Assembly (NCBI GenBank): GCA_026168455.1
Contig: CM047425.1
Span: forward strand, 10,204,001 to 10,268,000
Origin: Theocolax elegans
Lineage: Eukaryota > Arthropoda > Insecta > Hymenoptera > Cerocephalidae
Reading direction: 5' to 3'
Length of the DNA stretch: 64,000 nucleotides
Below are positions 44,201 through 58,049 of the stretch, one piece after another. The notes beneath the pieces were generated by a model. The model worked only from the letters and a program-made list of their open reading frames with translations. It did no database searches and was not told the DNA's origin. The position numbers and the translations under genes are program-made. Numbering within the stretch: the stretch's first letter is position 1; each line of letters starts with the position of its first letter.

Positions 44201-44965
44201 ATGAAATAGGGGTAGCCGGATTTGATCTTCCGGTCCGGATCAGGTATCTAATAATTTTTATTTAACACTGAAGGTTTAGCTTCAATAGTATCGTAATAGT
44301 CTTAAGATTCAATTTTTAGTAGTGATCATTTTTGCTTAAATAAATAAATTAATGCGCGAAATAATAATCTAAATCAGGTCCTGATCGGGACTGGATTTCA
44401 AACACAGATGCGTGTACGATATATAAACTTATCGGAAGATTAATGAAATAATAAAATTTATAAATGAAATAATAAAATAATAATAAAATTTAAAAGATTA
44501 ATGAATAAATGACACAAGTTATTCACGCTCAATATGGATACCAAATTAGGTTCTTAGAATGATCTTAAAAAATTGTTACAGTTTAACGAATTAGGATAAG
44601 ATTAAATTAGTACTAAACCCTTATATACTTTAGTTACCAAATCAGGACCTTACTACGATCTTCCGGAACTTGACAAGTAACAATGTATATATTCATGTTA
44701 CTCCGACTACAGTGGAATTATAATTCTGACCTTGATCAAACCACATTTAATTTATTAGATAAGACTCATACTTTTTTGACGTATTAGGGGTACTAAATTA
44801 GGACCTTAAAACAATTCTACGGAACGTCACCTTATCCAAATTATTACCATAAATCAATTTTTTAAAAATACAATTCCGATCTTAATCAGGTACAAATTAG
44901 GACTCTACAGCAATATTCAGGTATCCAAATCTGGACCGCATTATAACTACACCGCAACCTACAAT
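44201..44965. repeat. Degenerate CCGG/GATCAGG repeat cluster 1
   Basis: Variants of TCTTCCGGTCCGGATCAGG and AAATTAGGACCTT recur about every 80-150 bases (44,225; 44,375; 44,545; 44,640; 44,790; 44,890). The motif class also clusters at 53.6 and 57.0 kb. Confidence 0.5.
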
Positions 44966-47900
44966 TAAAAATACAATCTACTTCAATAAAATAAATTTAT
45001 ACACGTTATACCGTAAATAACAATACCTAAGATAATCATTAACCAATACACTGCATTTTTTCATCTGAACATTAATATCATCGACTTATAGAAAGGAGAT
45101 GTGACTTGAAATAGTAAATAAAAAAAATTATTGTTACCCTTGTTACATGTTTATATTTACACACACATACACATAATTAACGAAAAATGTATATAATTAA
45201 TCATAGGATGCATTTTATGTTTCAGGTAAGTAGTATTAACCTGTCACTTCATCGCTCTAAGGATTAGATCTAACAAGAGTAAGTAAGAACACTATCTTCC
45301 TAAATATTTTAACGCGGTACTTCCTCCCTCTTAATCCTCTCTTTCTATCTCTCTTTTTATCCACTTGAATAATTGCGACAGTAGAACTAAAATATGGATT
45401 ACGACTTTTTACGTATATATGTGTACAGGAATAATTCACTCAGAAACATTTTTTTCGCGAAATTCTTTTTTTTCTCAAAATGTGTAAGAAGATCGAGAGA
45501 AGAAAAATCGATCGGTAAATTTGTTAATACAGAGTCTTAATTCATTAATTAAAATATACTCATGATTAACAAAAAGGTTATTTTTTCATTTAAGTCTGAA
45601 TACTACAGAAACTTCAAAACAAATTGAATAAAATTCTGTCATTCATAATATGGTTAAAATGATCCAGGAGAAAATCAACCGATAAGTTTCTTAATTATAC
45701 TCATATAAATTAAAATTTCATTAAAATTCTGCTTTTTCAAACAACATTTAAAAATAATCAAAATAAGAATCGATGGATTTATTATAATTTATACGTTTAT
45801 TAAAAAATATAATCTAATTGATAAAGTCATGATTTTGATATGCATTAAAACAATTTTTTCTCAATATTTTTAAAAATTTACTAAATAATAATTTACTAAA
45901 ATAATTGCATAACATCTCCCAATCTAATACCGAATTATACTATCAATTCAATCAGAACTATAAATTATAAAAAACGCAAAAATAAAATTTTGTTTGTAGG
46001 CTGAAAATTAAAACTAATACTTAAAATTCTATTGATGTATAGATTAATCAGAATCATAAATTTATTCATTAAAATACATTTTAATTAATTGACATTAATT
46101 AAATTCATAATTAAGATATGTTTCAATTCAAAGACAAACGTCACTCGATCCCAGTAAAAACTACAGTTACTACTTCTAAAAAAACTGTCATTAATTAAAC
46201 TTATGGTGTATATTATAATCTCGTTAATTAAAATTTATCATTCATTGGGATGGAAAATAAAAAATTATATAAAAAAGAATTTTCGTATAAATTGATTGAG
46301 GAGTTAAAAAGCGCGTGGATCCGATCGAACCGGACTAATACCGATTATCGTTAATAATCATTAGGTGATTAATATTATATTAACGGGTATACGAAGTGAC
46401 ATCGTTGTTAGTATCGTCTCGCACGTATATCTATATATCTATATACATTCTCTTGGTTGGGAAGCCGAGAAGATAATTCGCAATCTACGGCTTATAGCAA
46501 TTGGGCGACGGTAATAGGGTTGTTATGCATTTGATATAAAGCCGGTTGGTGTTTGTGTATACGTGGCCGTTCTGAACTGTCTCCATCCACATGTATATAT
46601 ATATACATGCGTATATACGTCAGGTGTACAATTTATTCCACCATTTTTTTTATCTGGATAGTTTATTGTTTGTTACGCAGCGACGTGGAACGTAAAAATT
46701 TTAGAAAAATATTTAGGCGAATTAAATATTTGAAATTTAAATTTCGCGCGCTTTTACGTGTTTAGTAATAATAAACGATGTAACGAAATATTTTTAAGAA
46801 GTACTTCCTTTTACTAAGGAAAAGAATTTAATTTAGCATTTGCCTTATCGACTTGAAATTTAAATTTCCCACGCTTTTACGAATTTTATAATAATTGATG
46901 GTAACGAAATTTTGAGTCATTGTAAATTATAAAATTTACTTTTCGTAAAATAATAAAAATATTTTAGCTACTAACTTCTTCATTTTTTTGGCCTTTTGCA
47001 GATAGTACTTAGGTCATGACCAGGTTCATAACTAATAAATTAAATAAATTTATATTTTTAAATTTCCCGCGGTTTTCGAATTTTTAGTGTGAAAAAATTG
47101 TATCAATTTTTGATAGAACGAACAGAATCTAGGCATCATCTTGCAATCATCAGTCTACAAATTTTATTTAATTTTGTTAATTCTTTGAGAATGTTATTAT
47201 GTTACATTATAGTTTTTAACAAAATCAGATGGTAAAATTCTAACGTGCAAGATGTAGATTCGATGTCAAAAACTAAAAATAAAGAATTATTTTTATTTTT
47301 AAAATTGTAAATTTCGAATTTTTTTTTTCATTTAAAGCTCTTCTTTAGCGTCAATTTTTATTTTTCTAAGCTTAGAAATATGTTTGTAAAAGTTATTCAA
47401 ATTTCCCGCACTATTTTGCGAAATATTAAATTGTAATAAATGAATGTACATCAATTTTTTAATAAAAAATAAAGAAAAATCGTAAAAAATGTTACTTAAT
47501 CTCATTTGATGATTCATTAATTTTGTAGAAACATACGTTTTAATTTTATTTAAATTATTGTTCTTGAATTGATTTATTTAATTTTTTTTAAATTTATTTT
47601 TGTAAATTATGTTATTTAAATTAAATGATATAATGATTAAAAAATTTATTTATTTAAATTAGAATACCTATAATTATGTAATTTTATATGTTAGAATATT
47701 TTCAATTAATTCGAGTTTCACAAAAATTAATTACACATCTTTTTTACTTCAAAACAAAATTCGAATATCGCATATTACGCGCGGGAAATTCGAAGTATTT
47801 CTCTGACGAATATATTAAATTTCTTCGCGTTTCAATAAATTTTCGTCCACCTTGACTCTTCTATAATAAGATTCGATTTCTTCATTACAACGATAATTTT

Positions 47901-49180
47901 CCCCTTTTCCTTCCACTTCGAAAAGTCAAACAGAAACGTAAAACGTTTGAAAGAGAAAAAATTAACGACGACACGAGCCATAAAAACAAGGAAAATATAT
48001 AAAGCGACTATAAGAATTAGGTAAGATTAACTCTACGATGTCTCCTTCTCTCGGATATTTTTATAATCACCCTTTCTCTCTCTTGGAAAAAAGACAAACT
48101 GCGTCGGTTCGTATATTTTAAAGAAAAATATCTTGTTTTCTTCTTTCTTTTCGCTCGATGATTGAAATAGATCCGAATTACAAAGCGATGTTTGTAGAAA
48201 AGAAAACGTAAATCGTCGTGATATTTTGAAAAATTTATTGGAATTCCAGATGCGATAAAATATAAATTAGGCGAATAACATTAATAACGATAATTATATA
48301 TCATTGGGCATAATTGTGATGTTATAATCAGAGTTGTAAATAATTAATCAAGTGTATTAATCAATTAAGATAAAATAAATCATACTAAACATTTAATTCT
48401 CAATCAAATTCATTTCGATTAAAAATTAATATTTAATCGTTAATATATTAAATTTTATTTTATTTTATTTTATTTTATTAAATGAATTTCGATTAAAATT
48501 GATAACGGCGTGGTAATTGAACTTACGATTTCTGATTTTTACTCTATTATGTTTGTACATACAGTTTTTTTCTTACAATTTGAAATGTTCGAACGGATTT
48601 TCTTTGTTTTAAATTCATAAAATGGTTGATACAAAAATTACAAAAAAAAATTTATTTGAAGTGTCGATAATAGTTGTTCGAATAAGTTAAATGAAAAAAT
48701 TAATTCTTAAAAAAACTCTGTTAGAATTATGCGCTTAGAGAAAAAACAATGTTTTTGACCTGTGAAAAGAGAGAGAGAGAGAGAGAGAGATTATCAATAT
48801 TTTACGAAACATATTGGTCGGTAAGTCTTGCGCTATCGCCTTCGGCAAATCAGTAGGAAGAAAAATTACGACGATGGAAATTGTTAACCCTCATGAATGA
48901 AAGTCATAGCTTGCGAACTTGAGTAGAAGGAATTTTTACCAAGTAGTATGAAACGCGTATAGTAATGAAGAAAAAATTTTTTGTAATGAATGCAGTTTTA
49001 ATAATAAAAAATAAAAATTACGGAGACTTGTGTAATGTCTACAAAGGAAAAGTAACAAATTGTACATTTTGTTAGGGAAAATATAAAATATATCAATCAT
49101 ACTGCTTAAGATTATCAAATAGCAAATAAAGCAATTAGCAAATAAAAATATTTTTAGTATAAATTCGTGTTGATGAATTA
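44966..49180. other. AT-rich stretch without genes
   Basis: No supportable gene. A (GA)n run lies at 48769-48790, and four nearly tandem TTTTA units near 48,450. Short ORFs at 45257, 46553, 47332 and 48936 lack motifs. Confidence 0.45.
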
Positions 49181-49686
49181 ACCAATTAGTTTATTAATTA
49201 TCCAATTGGCTTGTATATTTTTTATCATTATATTATTTTTGCTAATCAACATTTTTTTCTCGTTTATTTATCATGTACTTTTATTAGTAGAATGTATTGA
49301 TTTAGTAAATAAATCAATAAGTTGATTATTTGTTAACAATTACAATTGTATTACAATTAACAAAATGCAACATTTGTTTTTTTTGAAAATAGTATATATA
49401 GAATACTTATGTAGACTGTGCTCATTCTATCTATTTCGTGTCATTTTCAAATTTCACACTATCAATTTAGTATTGATTTAATATCGGTGATGTAAATACA
49501 TGTGAAAGAAATATGTTTCATTTTTTTATGTTCAAATTTTAACAGTGCAATTGATATTTGACTACAAATGTAAATTTTAATCATGTAAAGTCGACTTCTA
49601 TGCACGCTGTTTATCGCAACTTTGCATTAAAACCGCTTCTAAAGTAATACGATTTAACAATAAATTTATACATGCTATGTATGTAT

Positions 49687-49773
49687 GTTATATTTTTGAT
49701 GCCCGCCCCGACCAGCAAAAACCTCGGCTTCGCCTCGGTTTTGCAAATGTCGGGCGGGCATCAAATATATAAC
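49687..49773. other. GC-rich imperfect palindrome, copy 1
   Basis: GATGCCCGCCCCGAC and GTCGGGCGGGCATC form the main stem, extended by GTTATAT/ATATAAC outside and by AAAACC/GGTTTT and GGC/GCC inside, with a TTC tip. The repeat copy is at 50760-50846. The long stem suggests a structured element end or an RNA hairpin. Confidence 0.8.
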
Positions 49774-49900
49774 AAACATTGAATATCGCGTGTCACGTCG
49801 CGGTACGAGAGGTTACATCTGGATGGCTCTGAAGCAGGCCACGAAAGAAGCTGCAGACGAATATTGCGGCACCGGGTATTTTCTATTAGTTTCTCAATGA
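49700..49900 (+). other. Exon-like open frame of 66 codons
   Basis: A frame without a starting ATG is open from the palindrome to TGA at 49898-49900. Its second half (GYIWMALKQATKEAADEYC) has balanced amino acids and normal GC content, unlike the surroundings. It is repeated at 50773 onward, where the 3' end differs after GYFLLV. Possibly a captured exon piece; identity unknown. Confidence 0.3.
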
Positions 49901-50560
49901 TTTTCAATTATTTTTTTTATTTATTAAGTATATTTTTGATTAATTTTGTAGTATATTAAAAAATATGTGTTGATTTTGATGAACGGACCTATAAATTGAT
50001 TAATTGAACACATAATTAATTTATTGATTTGATTATCACTATTAATCTGTTAGTTGGTTAATTAATGCGTTGACTTTGATGAACCAATTAGTAAGTTGAT
50101 AAATTGTCCAATTAATAAATATAATAATTTATGATTACAATAATACGATTAGTCAACTTATTAACTTCTAGATTAAAACAACTCAATTAATCAACTTATT
50201 AACTTACTCAGTACAAGCAATACTATAATGATATTATTGTTGTTCATCAACTTCACGCAATAATTGGTTTTATTGAACCATTTATATGACAATAATTATC
50301 ACGTTGATATATTGCCCAATATACAACTTATTGATTTATTGGTTTTAAGTTTATAGCATACTTAATCAAATTATTGGTTTGCTCATCGACAATCGATACA
50401 TCATTTGGCCCATTAATTGGTTTAGGTACTTAATTAATCAATACGGTTGAATAATTAATAAAAACTTCAGTATTTAATACAATAATTGATTAATTGATTT
50501 GAAAATAGTCACATCAAGTTTTTATCATCAACATCAACGCATTAATTGGTTAATATAAAG

Positions 50561-51720
50561 TGATGTAAATACATGTGAAAGAAATATGTTTCATTTTTTT
50601 ATGTTCAAATTTTAACAGTGCAATTGATATTTGACTACAAATGTAAATTTTAATCATGTAAAGTCGACTTCTATGCACGCTGTTTATCGCAACTTTGCAT
50701 TAAAACCGCTTCTAAAGTAATACGATTTAACAATAAATTTATACATGCTATGTATGTATGTTATATTTTTGATGCCCGCCCCGACCAGCAAAAACCTCGG
50801 CTTCGCCTCGGTTTTGCAAATGTCGGGCGGGCATCAAATATATAACAAACATTGAATATCGCGTGTCACGTCGCGGTACGAGAGGTTACATCTGGATGGC
50901 TCTGAAGCAGGCCACGAAAGAAGCTGCAGACGAATATTGCGGCACCGGGTATTTTCTATTAGTTTACCTAATTATTAGATGTACTTTCGGACTGGGATAA
51001 AGAAAAATAGTATACGACACTCGGCCAGAATTTGGATGCCCTGGCCTGCGTTTTATGACGATTCAATATTTTTATTTAATTAAGTATATTTTTGATTAAT
51101 TTTGTAGTATATTAAAAAATATGTGTTGATTTTGATGAACGGACCTATAAATTGATTAATTGAACACATAATTAATTTATTGATTGATTATCACTATTAA
51201 TCTGTTAGTTGGTTAATTAATGCGTTGACTTTGATGAACCAATTAGTAAGTTGATAAATTGTCCAATTAATAAATATAATAATTTATGATTACAATAATA
51301 CGATTAGTCAACTTATTAACTTCTAGATTAAAAACAACTCAATTAATCAACTTATTAACTTACTCAGTACAAGCAATACTATTAATGATATTATTGTTTG
51401 TTCATCAACTTCAACGCAATAATTGGTTTATTGAACCATTTATATGACAAATAATTATCACGTTGATATATTGCCCAATATACAACTTATTGATTTATTG
51501 GTTTTAAGTTTATAGCATACTTAATCAAATTATTGGTTTGCTCATCGACATCGATACATCATTTGGCCCATTAATTGGTTTAGGTACTTAATTAATCAAT
51601 ACGGTTGAATAATTAATAAAAACTTAAGTATTTAATACCAATAATTGATTAATTGATTGAAATAGTCACATCAAGTTTTTATCATCAACATCAACGCATT
51701 AATTGGTTAATAGAAAGTAT
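50561..51720. repeat. Tandem ~1.1 kb unit 2
   Basis: Repeats 49488-50560 with an extra ~95 bp (about 50,967-51,060, ACTTTCGGACTGGGATAAAG...TTTTATGACG) that unit 1 lacks. The palindrome is at 50760-50846. Confidence 0.85.
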
Positions 51721-53570
51721 TAATTTTAATAGATAAAACTATAAGTCATTGAAGTGGACATGTGCTCAATCTATTAATTTACTTACCAACATCCAAACTT
51801 CAATTTTGGTTAATTTAATTCATTGTCTCTTTAGTAAATATATAGATAATTCGATTAATTAGAAATTTAATGAACTTATTGGTTTTCTCATCAACATAAA
51901 CACATCAATTGGTTAATGAAATTAATAAGTTTAATAGATAAATTAATAAGTCGATTAATTATCTATCAATCAATCAACGAATTATCCAATTAATCAACTC
52001 CACCAAATATTCAACCCAATAACCGCGTAACAAATCAAAATATCGATATTCACGAAATTTGGACAGATATAGTCCCCAAAGAACTCATCAAGCTCGATAC
52101 ATACCGATAACAACCCAATTATTGATTACCACCCTGTTCTTGATCGATTTTTGTATAAAAAAAAACAAACAAAATTAAATTAATAGATCAACAATGTAAA
52201 AATCGATCAGAAAAATATATTGAAAATCTGAAATGTATGTATAATCTTTGAAAAAGATAACAACATATCCTATATTAAACGTAAAGTAATCACCAGAAAT
52301 TGGTCTCAAGTGATCAAGAATTGGGTATGTGACGGTATACCTCGTTAATGAAAAGTGGTACGCATACACATACGACATCCCCCGCAAGATTTCGATCAAA
52401 AGAAATTTTAACGAGATCCCTACATATATAGCTAAAAAAGTTGACTATCCATGCACAGAAACGTTCGCGTGCGGGTATTTCACGAATTTACCACCCTCGA
52501 TACACACACACACACAGACAGACGGACAGACACACGTAAGAATGAATAAAAGAGGGCCGAGTGAGTATATCCGTTGTAAGCGATATGAAAGGTATATAAG
52601 GGACGTTTGCTCTCGAGGTTTTTCGGAGGATCGTCGCGTTGAAAATCTTATAAATCATTGAGAGAACCGCGCAGCGCAGAAGCAGAAGCAGCATCCGTTT
52701 TATCATCGTATGGAAATCCAGTGAGTTATACCAACCGGCCTCCGGCTTCTTATTTATGACCAACCGCCCGATCATAATTCAGAGAGAGTGAGAGAGAGAG
52801 GGGACTGTCTTTTTCTTCTTTTTTTTCATAGGCAAGCGTATATACTCTTTCACTCGCGAGCACGCGGGAATTCAAAGCGACGTGTTTTTTTTTTACTCTC
52901 GAATGTGTAGTTGTCGTTTTGGATTGTTATCGAAAGCTGTACGGAGGGTTGGGTTTGGTATAGTTTTTTCTTTGAATGTTGGGCATGTATGTGTACGAAT
53001 TGTTGGGTAATCGGACTGAGGTTTGACATTTCTTTTAAAGAATGGAAAGGGAAAAAAGTATAAGGAGGTGTAATTATGAATAATTGTGCTTATATACGAT
53101 TTATATTTTTGAGTGACGAAATGGTGAATGTTCAAAGTGCATGGTGAAACGACCATATTATTATTAGTGATTAATTAGTTAATAAAAAATAAAACAGTAT
53201 ATGCAAAAATATAAGAAGAGATACCTTCGTTTATCCATAATCTATATACCTGTGTGCTAAATCTTAGCGTAAAATATTATTGCGTTTTCGTGATACAACC
53301 TTTACCAAATGTCAAGTCTTATGTGCATTTTTTTGAGGTTAGGTACCCATTTGTTAATATGACTTTTCTAAAAAAAAGTAATAATATTTTAAGATTATTG
53401 CTAAACGGAGGCGTCTCTTCTACTTCTTCCACATATAATTTTATTTATGGAGTTCTTGCCAATTATTGCGTTTATCGATAAGGTAGAGAAGATAATATTG
53501 AATTTTGCACCTTCTTAAGTTATGAATGTAAATCCGAGGAGAAATTAATGTACAGGTACATGTTGATAGT
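51721..53570. other. AT-rich and simple-sequence stretch without genes
   Basis: 51,721-52,050 continues the TTAATTGATTAATTGG-type degenerate sequence. 52,440-52,870 is GC-richer with (AC)n and (GA)n runs and overlapping ORFs in opposite strands (52329, 52488), none with a domain. The rest is unremarkable. 53254-53481 weakly recalls the triplicated block (GAGGTTAGGTACCCATTTG vs 7,278) and may be an old relative. Confidence 0.4.
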
Positions 53571-53574
53571 GAAA

Positions 53575-54225
53575 TTTTGATCAGGTTCCAGATGATCCGT
53601 TTTACGGTTCTGATTTGATAATCTTACTCGATTCGGAATGAAATACGTAGAGCCTGATAAATTAATCAGGTATGAAATATTAGATATTATACGCAAATAT
53701 ACGCATGAAAAGTCGATATTGATTTACGGTAATGTAATATGACCCGGATCAGGTCCTAATTTGATGACTTTAATAAAACCTTATTCATTATTGTTGCGTA
53801 ACACATTACATATAAATTACAAACCAGAAATTATATAATTTAGATCTGATTAAAATGAGTGTTACACTAGCAGTATTACATTACCAGTATTATGGCTCTT
53901 ATCCGATTTTGGAAGATCATTCTTCGGTCCTGACATGGTATTTTTTATATTTATTATTAATTACATAAAATATTATTTAGAATGATATTATTATTTATAG
54001 AGATAAAATAAATTCATCTTTAAATTAATGCTTTTCACATACAACCGGATGAGTTTGTAATCCGGTCCAGAATTCTATTAGTTTGTAACAATGTAATTTT
54101 TAATTATAAACGATCAGTGTTTGGATTAACTACATAAATAAACATGAATCGAACCTATAGAATCTATGATAACCTGAATATTACTACTCGATCCAAACTC
54201 TAGTATCAAATCCGGTAAACCCTAT
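53575..54225. repeat. Degenerate CCGG/GATCAGG repeat cluster 2
   Basis: GATCAGGTTCCAGATGATCC, ACCCGGATCAGGTCC, AATCCGGTCCAGAATTC and CAAATCCGGTAAACCC recur through the stretch with the same flavour as at 44.2 and 57.0 kb. Confidence 0.5.
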
Positions 54226-54737
54226 TTCACCGAAAATTTAGAAAGTAATGGATAAACATTCACCAAATCGATCAACTTTGAAATAACATAAACTCGCATC
54301 AAAAAAAGGAAAGAAAAGACTAACCTAAATAATGAACACACATACACACACACATTTATATATATATATAGAATATATCGCGGTCTACAACTAGTTGAAT
54401 AACAATCTCGAATTTTCGGTCGGAAGGTTTTGAGCACCGATTGATTCGAAATAGCTGGCAACAATGTCTATTATTCGAGTTTAAGTTGCGAGGTAAAGGC
54501 GAGCTGGCAGTACACCGCACGAGACCAAATTTCCCTACACACAAGTATATATAAATATATACGTGGGTGTGTCAGTGTGTGTATGTAGGGTAGGAGTTGA
54601 GAGCACGTGTAACGGAGCACGCGAGAATTCAGTCTGCAAGCGCGATAAACTTCCCTCAAGCTCAACCAGACTTGACCAAGTTTACTTGCTTCGCGTTCTA
54701 ACCTCTATATATACTCCTCTCTCACTCTATCTCTTTT

Positions 54738-54738
<1 letters not shown>

Positions 54739-54773
<35 letters not shown>
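54739..54773. repeat. (CT)n microsatellite
   Basis: Near-pure CT run following a GC-richer 54,540-54,700 stretch that has short overlapping ORFs but no recognised gene. Confidence 0.95.
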
Positions 54774-54776
<3 letters not shown>

Positions 54777-55403
54777 ATTCGTCTATAGGGAATGCCAAGC
54801 TTGATGTTTGATGCATATCGGAGTGTTGTGTTAATACGAGGAGGCTATTCTCCCTCTTCTCACCCACTCGTCCCAAAAATAAGTGATAAAATAATTTCAA
54901 ATTTTCGAATGATTTCGTATTTGATTTCAAATTTCAACCGGTAACAAATTTCTAAGTTCATATATGATTTCGAAAGTAGTAGTAAATTATATCATATAGG
55001 TATATCAAGTTATTTAAATGTTCAAGTATTAATAAATATATTTTAAAATTCATATACTTTTCAACGTAGTAATTTGAAATTTCAAACGATTTCATCGTAG
55101 TATACAAAACGATTTCAAAAATGATTCAGAAATTGATTTTTAATTTTAAATTCCAAACGATTACACTGTAATATTTAAAGATATTTCAACTTTAATTGCA
55201 AATTTATGATTATAAAGATATCAATATCATATTTAATATTATTTCAAAATAATTTTAAAATCAAATAATATTTAATACATTTTCAATTTCTAAATGATTT
55301 CAGACATAATGTCAACAGTTTTTAACATTGATTATGAATTTTATTTCAAATTCCATAAAATTACAAACGTAATTTTAAATTTCAAATTATAACAATTGTA
55401 GCA

Positions 55404-55980
55404 TGTGAGAACTATGAATGACTATGAGTACTGTTACTCCGTTAGGCGGGCTACTTAACGAGTGGATGGTGAAGACAAGATTAAATGATTGATTGAGTAT
55501 TTAATTTATAAATACATTGGTTTATTGTTTCAATCATTTCGTAAGTTGGTAATATGGTGAAGTATAATATTCGGACCTCTTCGTACAGTCCCTGTAATAC
55601 TTGCTAGTGTTGGTTACTAGTTGGATGCTGGTTGGTTACTGCTAGATTGCTGCTGCTGGTTGATGTTTGAGCGGTTGATCGTAAGGCTGCCCGGAGCTGA
55701 TACCTGAAGAGGCCGTTTCGTCGTATTCGGTCGTTGCAGAAAGTCGAGTCTCAATCGGTCGTAGGTTAGACGTTAATCACTTCTCTTTTCTACTACATAT
55801 TAACCGATTGTGTTGTAACCTCTGATTCTTCTTTCGTATTCAATGTTTGTATATTAATCGTTAAAACCCACATTTTTCCTTGACATGAATAATTACTCGA
55901 ACATTTATGGTGTTATAGCGCAATGCTTGCGCGAAAACGTTAGCAACCTCGGTTGTTCTTTCGGCATGATTTGAGAGTCA
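55404..55980 (-). repeat. Possible solo LTR or LTR-like relic
   Basis: TGTGAGAACTATGAATGAC opens a GC-richer block that contrasts sharply with the AT-rich DNA to its left. On the minus strand it would end in GTTCTCACA with an AATAAA signal ~125 bases before the end. I cannot fix the other boundary or a target duplication, so this is tentative. Confidence 0.25.
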
Positions 55981-56066
55981 GCATTTGTATATGACAAATT
56001 TAGCAGCTAATATGTTTATCTTATGTATCACACATAACACAAAATCAATTTCAAATTTTGCATCTG

Positions 56067-56192
56067 TCAATTGATATAAGCACCTATGGGGAATATATTT
56101 ATAACACGTGCTTTCTTAACGAAGACATTATATGTCCTTCGTTGCTGATTAGCACCGAGTTTGAAAACATAAATAAAGTCACGTCATAAAAT
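56067..56192 (+). mobile_element. 5'-truncated SINE copy
   Basis: TTGATATAAGCACCTATGGGG, CTTTCTTAACGAAGACATTA and GTTGCTGATTAGCACCGA match the body of the SINE at 25143-25260. The tRNA-like head is absent. Clear divergence from that copy shows an older insertion. Confidence 0.8.
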
Positions 56193-56999
56193 TAGTATAT
56201 ACATAACCAATAAAACTGGTTCTTCTTCATCTCGCTCCTACAAATCGATCGTATATAAATTACTGACAATTTTTCTGGTAAATCCCGTAATTATCGCCCT
56301 AATAAATATCCAAATACACCGAATAAACTTTTCAATGGGTGCGAAACGTTAATTACAACCTGAAATTTGATTTCACTCGGTTTTTATATTAAACATCCCC
56401 TTCATTCCTTCTTTCTTTCTTCCGTAACAACGAAGTCGAAAATGTTCCCACGGAAAACGCGCTCGCAGAATTTTTAATTTTCGCGCGACTAACAAAAAAA
56501 ATATATACATATACATATATACACAACGACGACGACGACGAAATCAAATAAAGCCACAATTAAATTTTTCATAAACGCGCCGTGTCCGAGTAATGCATAG
56601 TTAATTTCCTTTTGTTGTCGCGTCGACTCGGCAAAAATTGCACCGAGTGCGGTAAGATGAATAAAAAAAAATAGGAAAGCTGGAGGGAGGGGAGTAGAAA
56701 TGTGCACCGACGCGTCCAATTACCACGAGACCGTATACAATTAAAAAATCTTAATCTCTTAGGGGACGAAATTCCAAATTCCAGGAGCGATGGGATATGC
56801 GTTTCCTTTTATATTTTTTTTTTGTTCTTTCGCGGAGAAAAAAATTTACTCGTGGTATATAATTTTTTTTTCATTTCAATTTTGTAGTTGAGTTTTTTTT
56901 TCGTGGTTAGGTGAATTTTGTTTAACTTAATTGTGAGATGTAATAATTGGATTGGTGATCTGAATTATTCGTAATTTGAAATATTTGTATAATAGTATA

Positions 57000-57730
57000 C
57001 TTCGGTCGGGATCGGATAATTATGTTTTGGCACCGGATTTGAGATAAATTATTGTGTTAGATTGATTCTTACTTGGGATACTATATATGCAAGTCTTGAT
57101 TATTTTCTATTTATGCCTTGATATATATGGACTGTGAGATCAAACTCCTAGATCAGGATCCGGACCTGATTATGCCCAAAAATCGATATTTCTGATCCGG
57201 TTCAGATTAAGATTATTGGCAGATAAATATTACATTTATATGAATATTATTATCCATATAAATATATAAAAAGTAACGTAAATTAATAAAATGTCTTATT
57301 CAGGACCAGATGCGGACCTGGTTAGAACCTTAAGTAGAACTCAATTTGTGATATAATCCAGGTCTATTTTAGAACAACCATCTGTACATTAAAGTTTGTC
57401 AAGTACGAGTGCCATATCAGGACCTTACCATGTATCTTCGGGTACCAGATCCGGTCCATACTAATACTGCATGTCGATGTTAAAATTAATATACTTGGCA
57501 ATATATATGTGTATAAAAAATACAACTCAACGTATTTGAATCCAGCATGCTTTCTAAATTATTACCTGATAATGATCTTCCGGTATACCGGATCCAGTCC
57601 ATATATATTACCACCGGTCATATATTAATTTACCAGAAGAATCATTTGGATATCTTAAAAATATTCAAAATAAATACACACCGATCACGAATTCTAAAAT
57701 AAAAACTTCCGGTACCGGATCCGGTTCATG
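57000..57730. repeat. Degenerate CCGG/GATCAGG repeat cluster 3
   Basis: Strongest of the three clusters: CAGGATCCGGACCTGATT, GATCCGGTTCAGATT, CAGATGCGGACCTGG, CCAGATCCGGTCCAT, TTCCGGTATACCGGATCC and TTCCGGTACCGGATCCGG, spaced about 60-150 bases. Several are themselves palindromic. Confidence 0.6.
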
Positions 57731-58049
57731 CAAAAAAGAAAAATAATAATTCTCCTCGAGTTTTCAATATGATAAGTAAAACATCGCGTCAAATTTCAAA
57801 AGTAAAAACCAAAGTCGATCTTTCTATTAGACGGACTAAGAATAAGAAACGATCGAACGTTAAGAAGAGTATGCAAATATGTCGTATATAAGGCAGTTCG
57901 CGTGCGATGGGAATCTGCTTAACTTTTCGTCTCCTCCGCAAAATTTCACAGGCGGCGCCGGAGCTTATGTAAAGTCGACGTCGTCTATTAATAATGTATT
58001 AAGTAATTACGAATACGTAGACACCCACCTCCAAAAAAATGAAAGTTCC

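Larger units (their letters stand above)
49488..50560. repeat. Tandem ~1.1 kb unit 1 (palindrome + AT-rich tail)
   Basis: Begins GTGATGTAAATACATGTG, contains the GC-rich palindrome and the exon-like open frame, then a TTGATTAATTGG-type degenerate tail. Unit 2 (50561-51720) repeats the order. The end of unit 1 and start of unit 2 join at GGTTAATATAAAGTGATG. Confidence 0.85.

Noticed and set aside
49488..51720. Helitron or rolling-circle element based on the terminal hairpin
   Set aside because: There is no TC start, no CTRR end after the hairpin and no Rep/helicase coding sequence.
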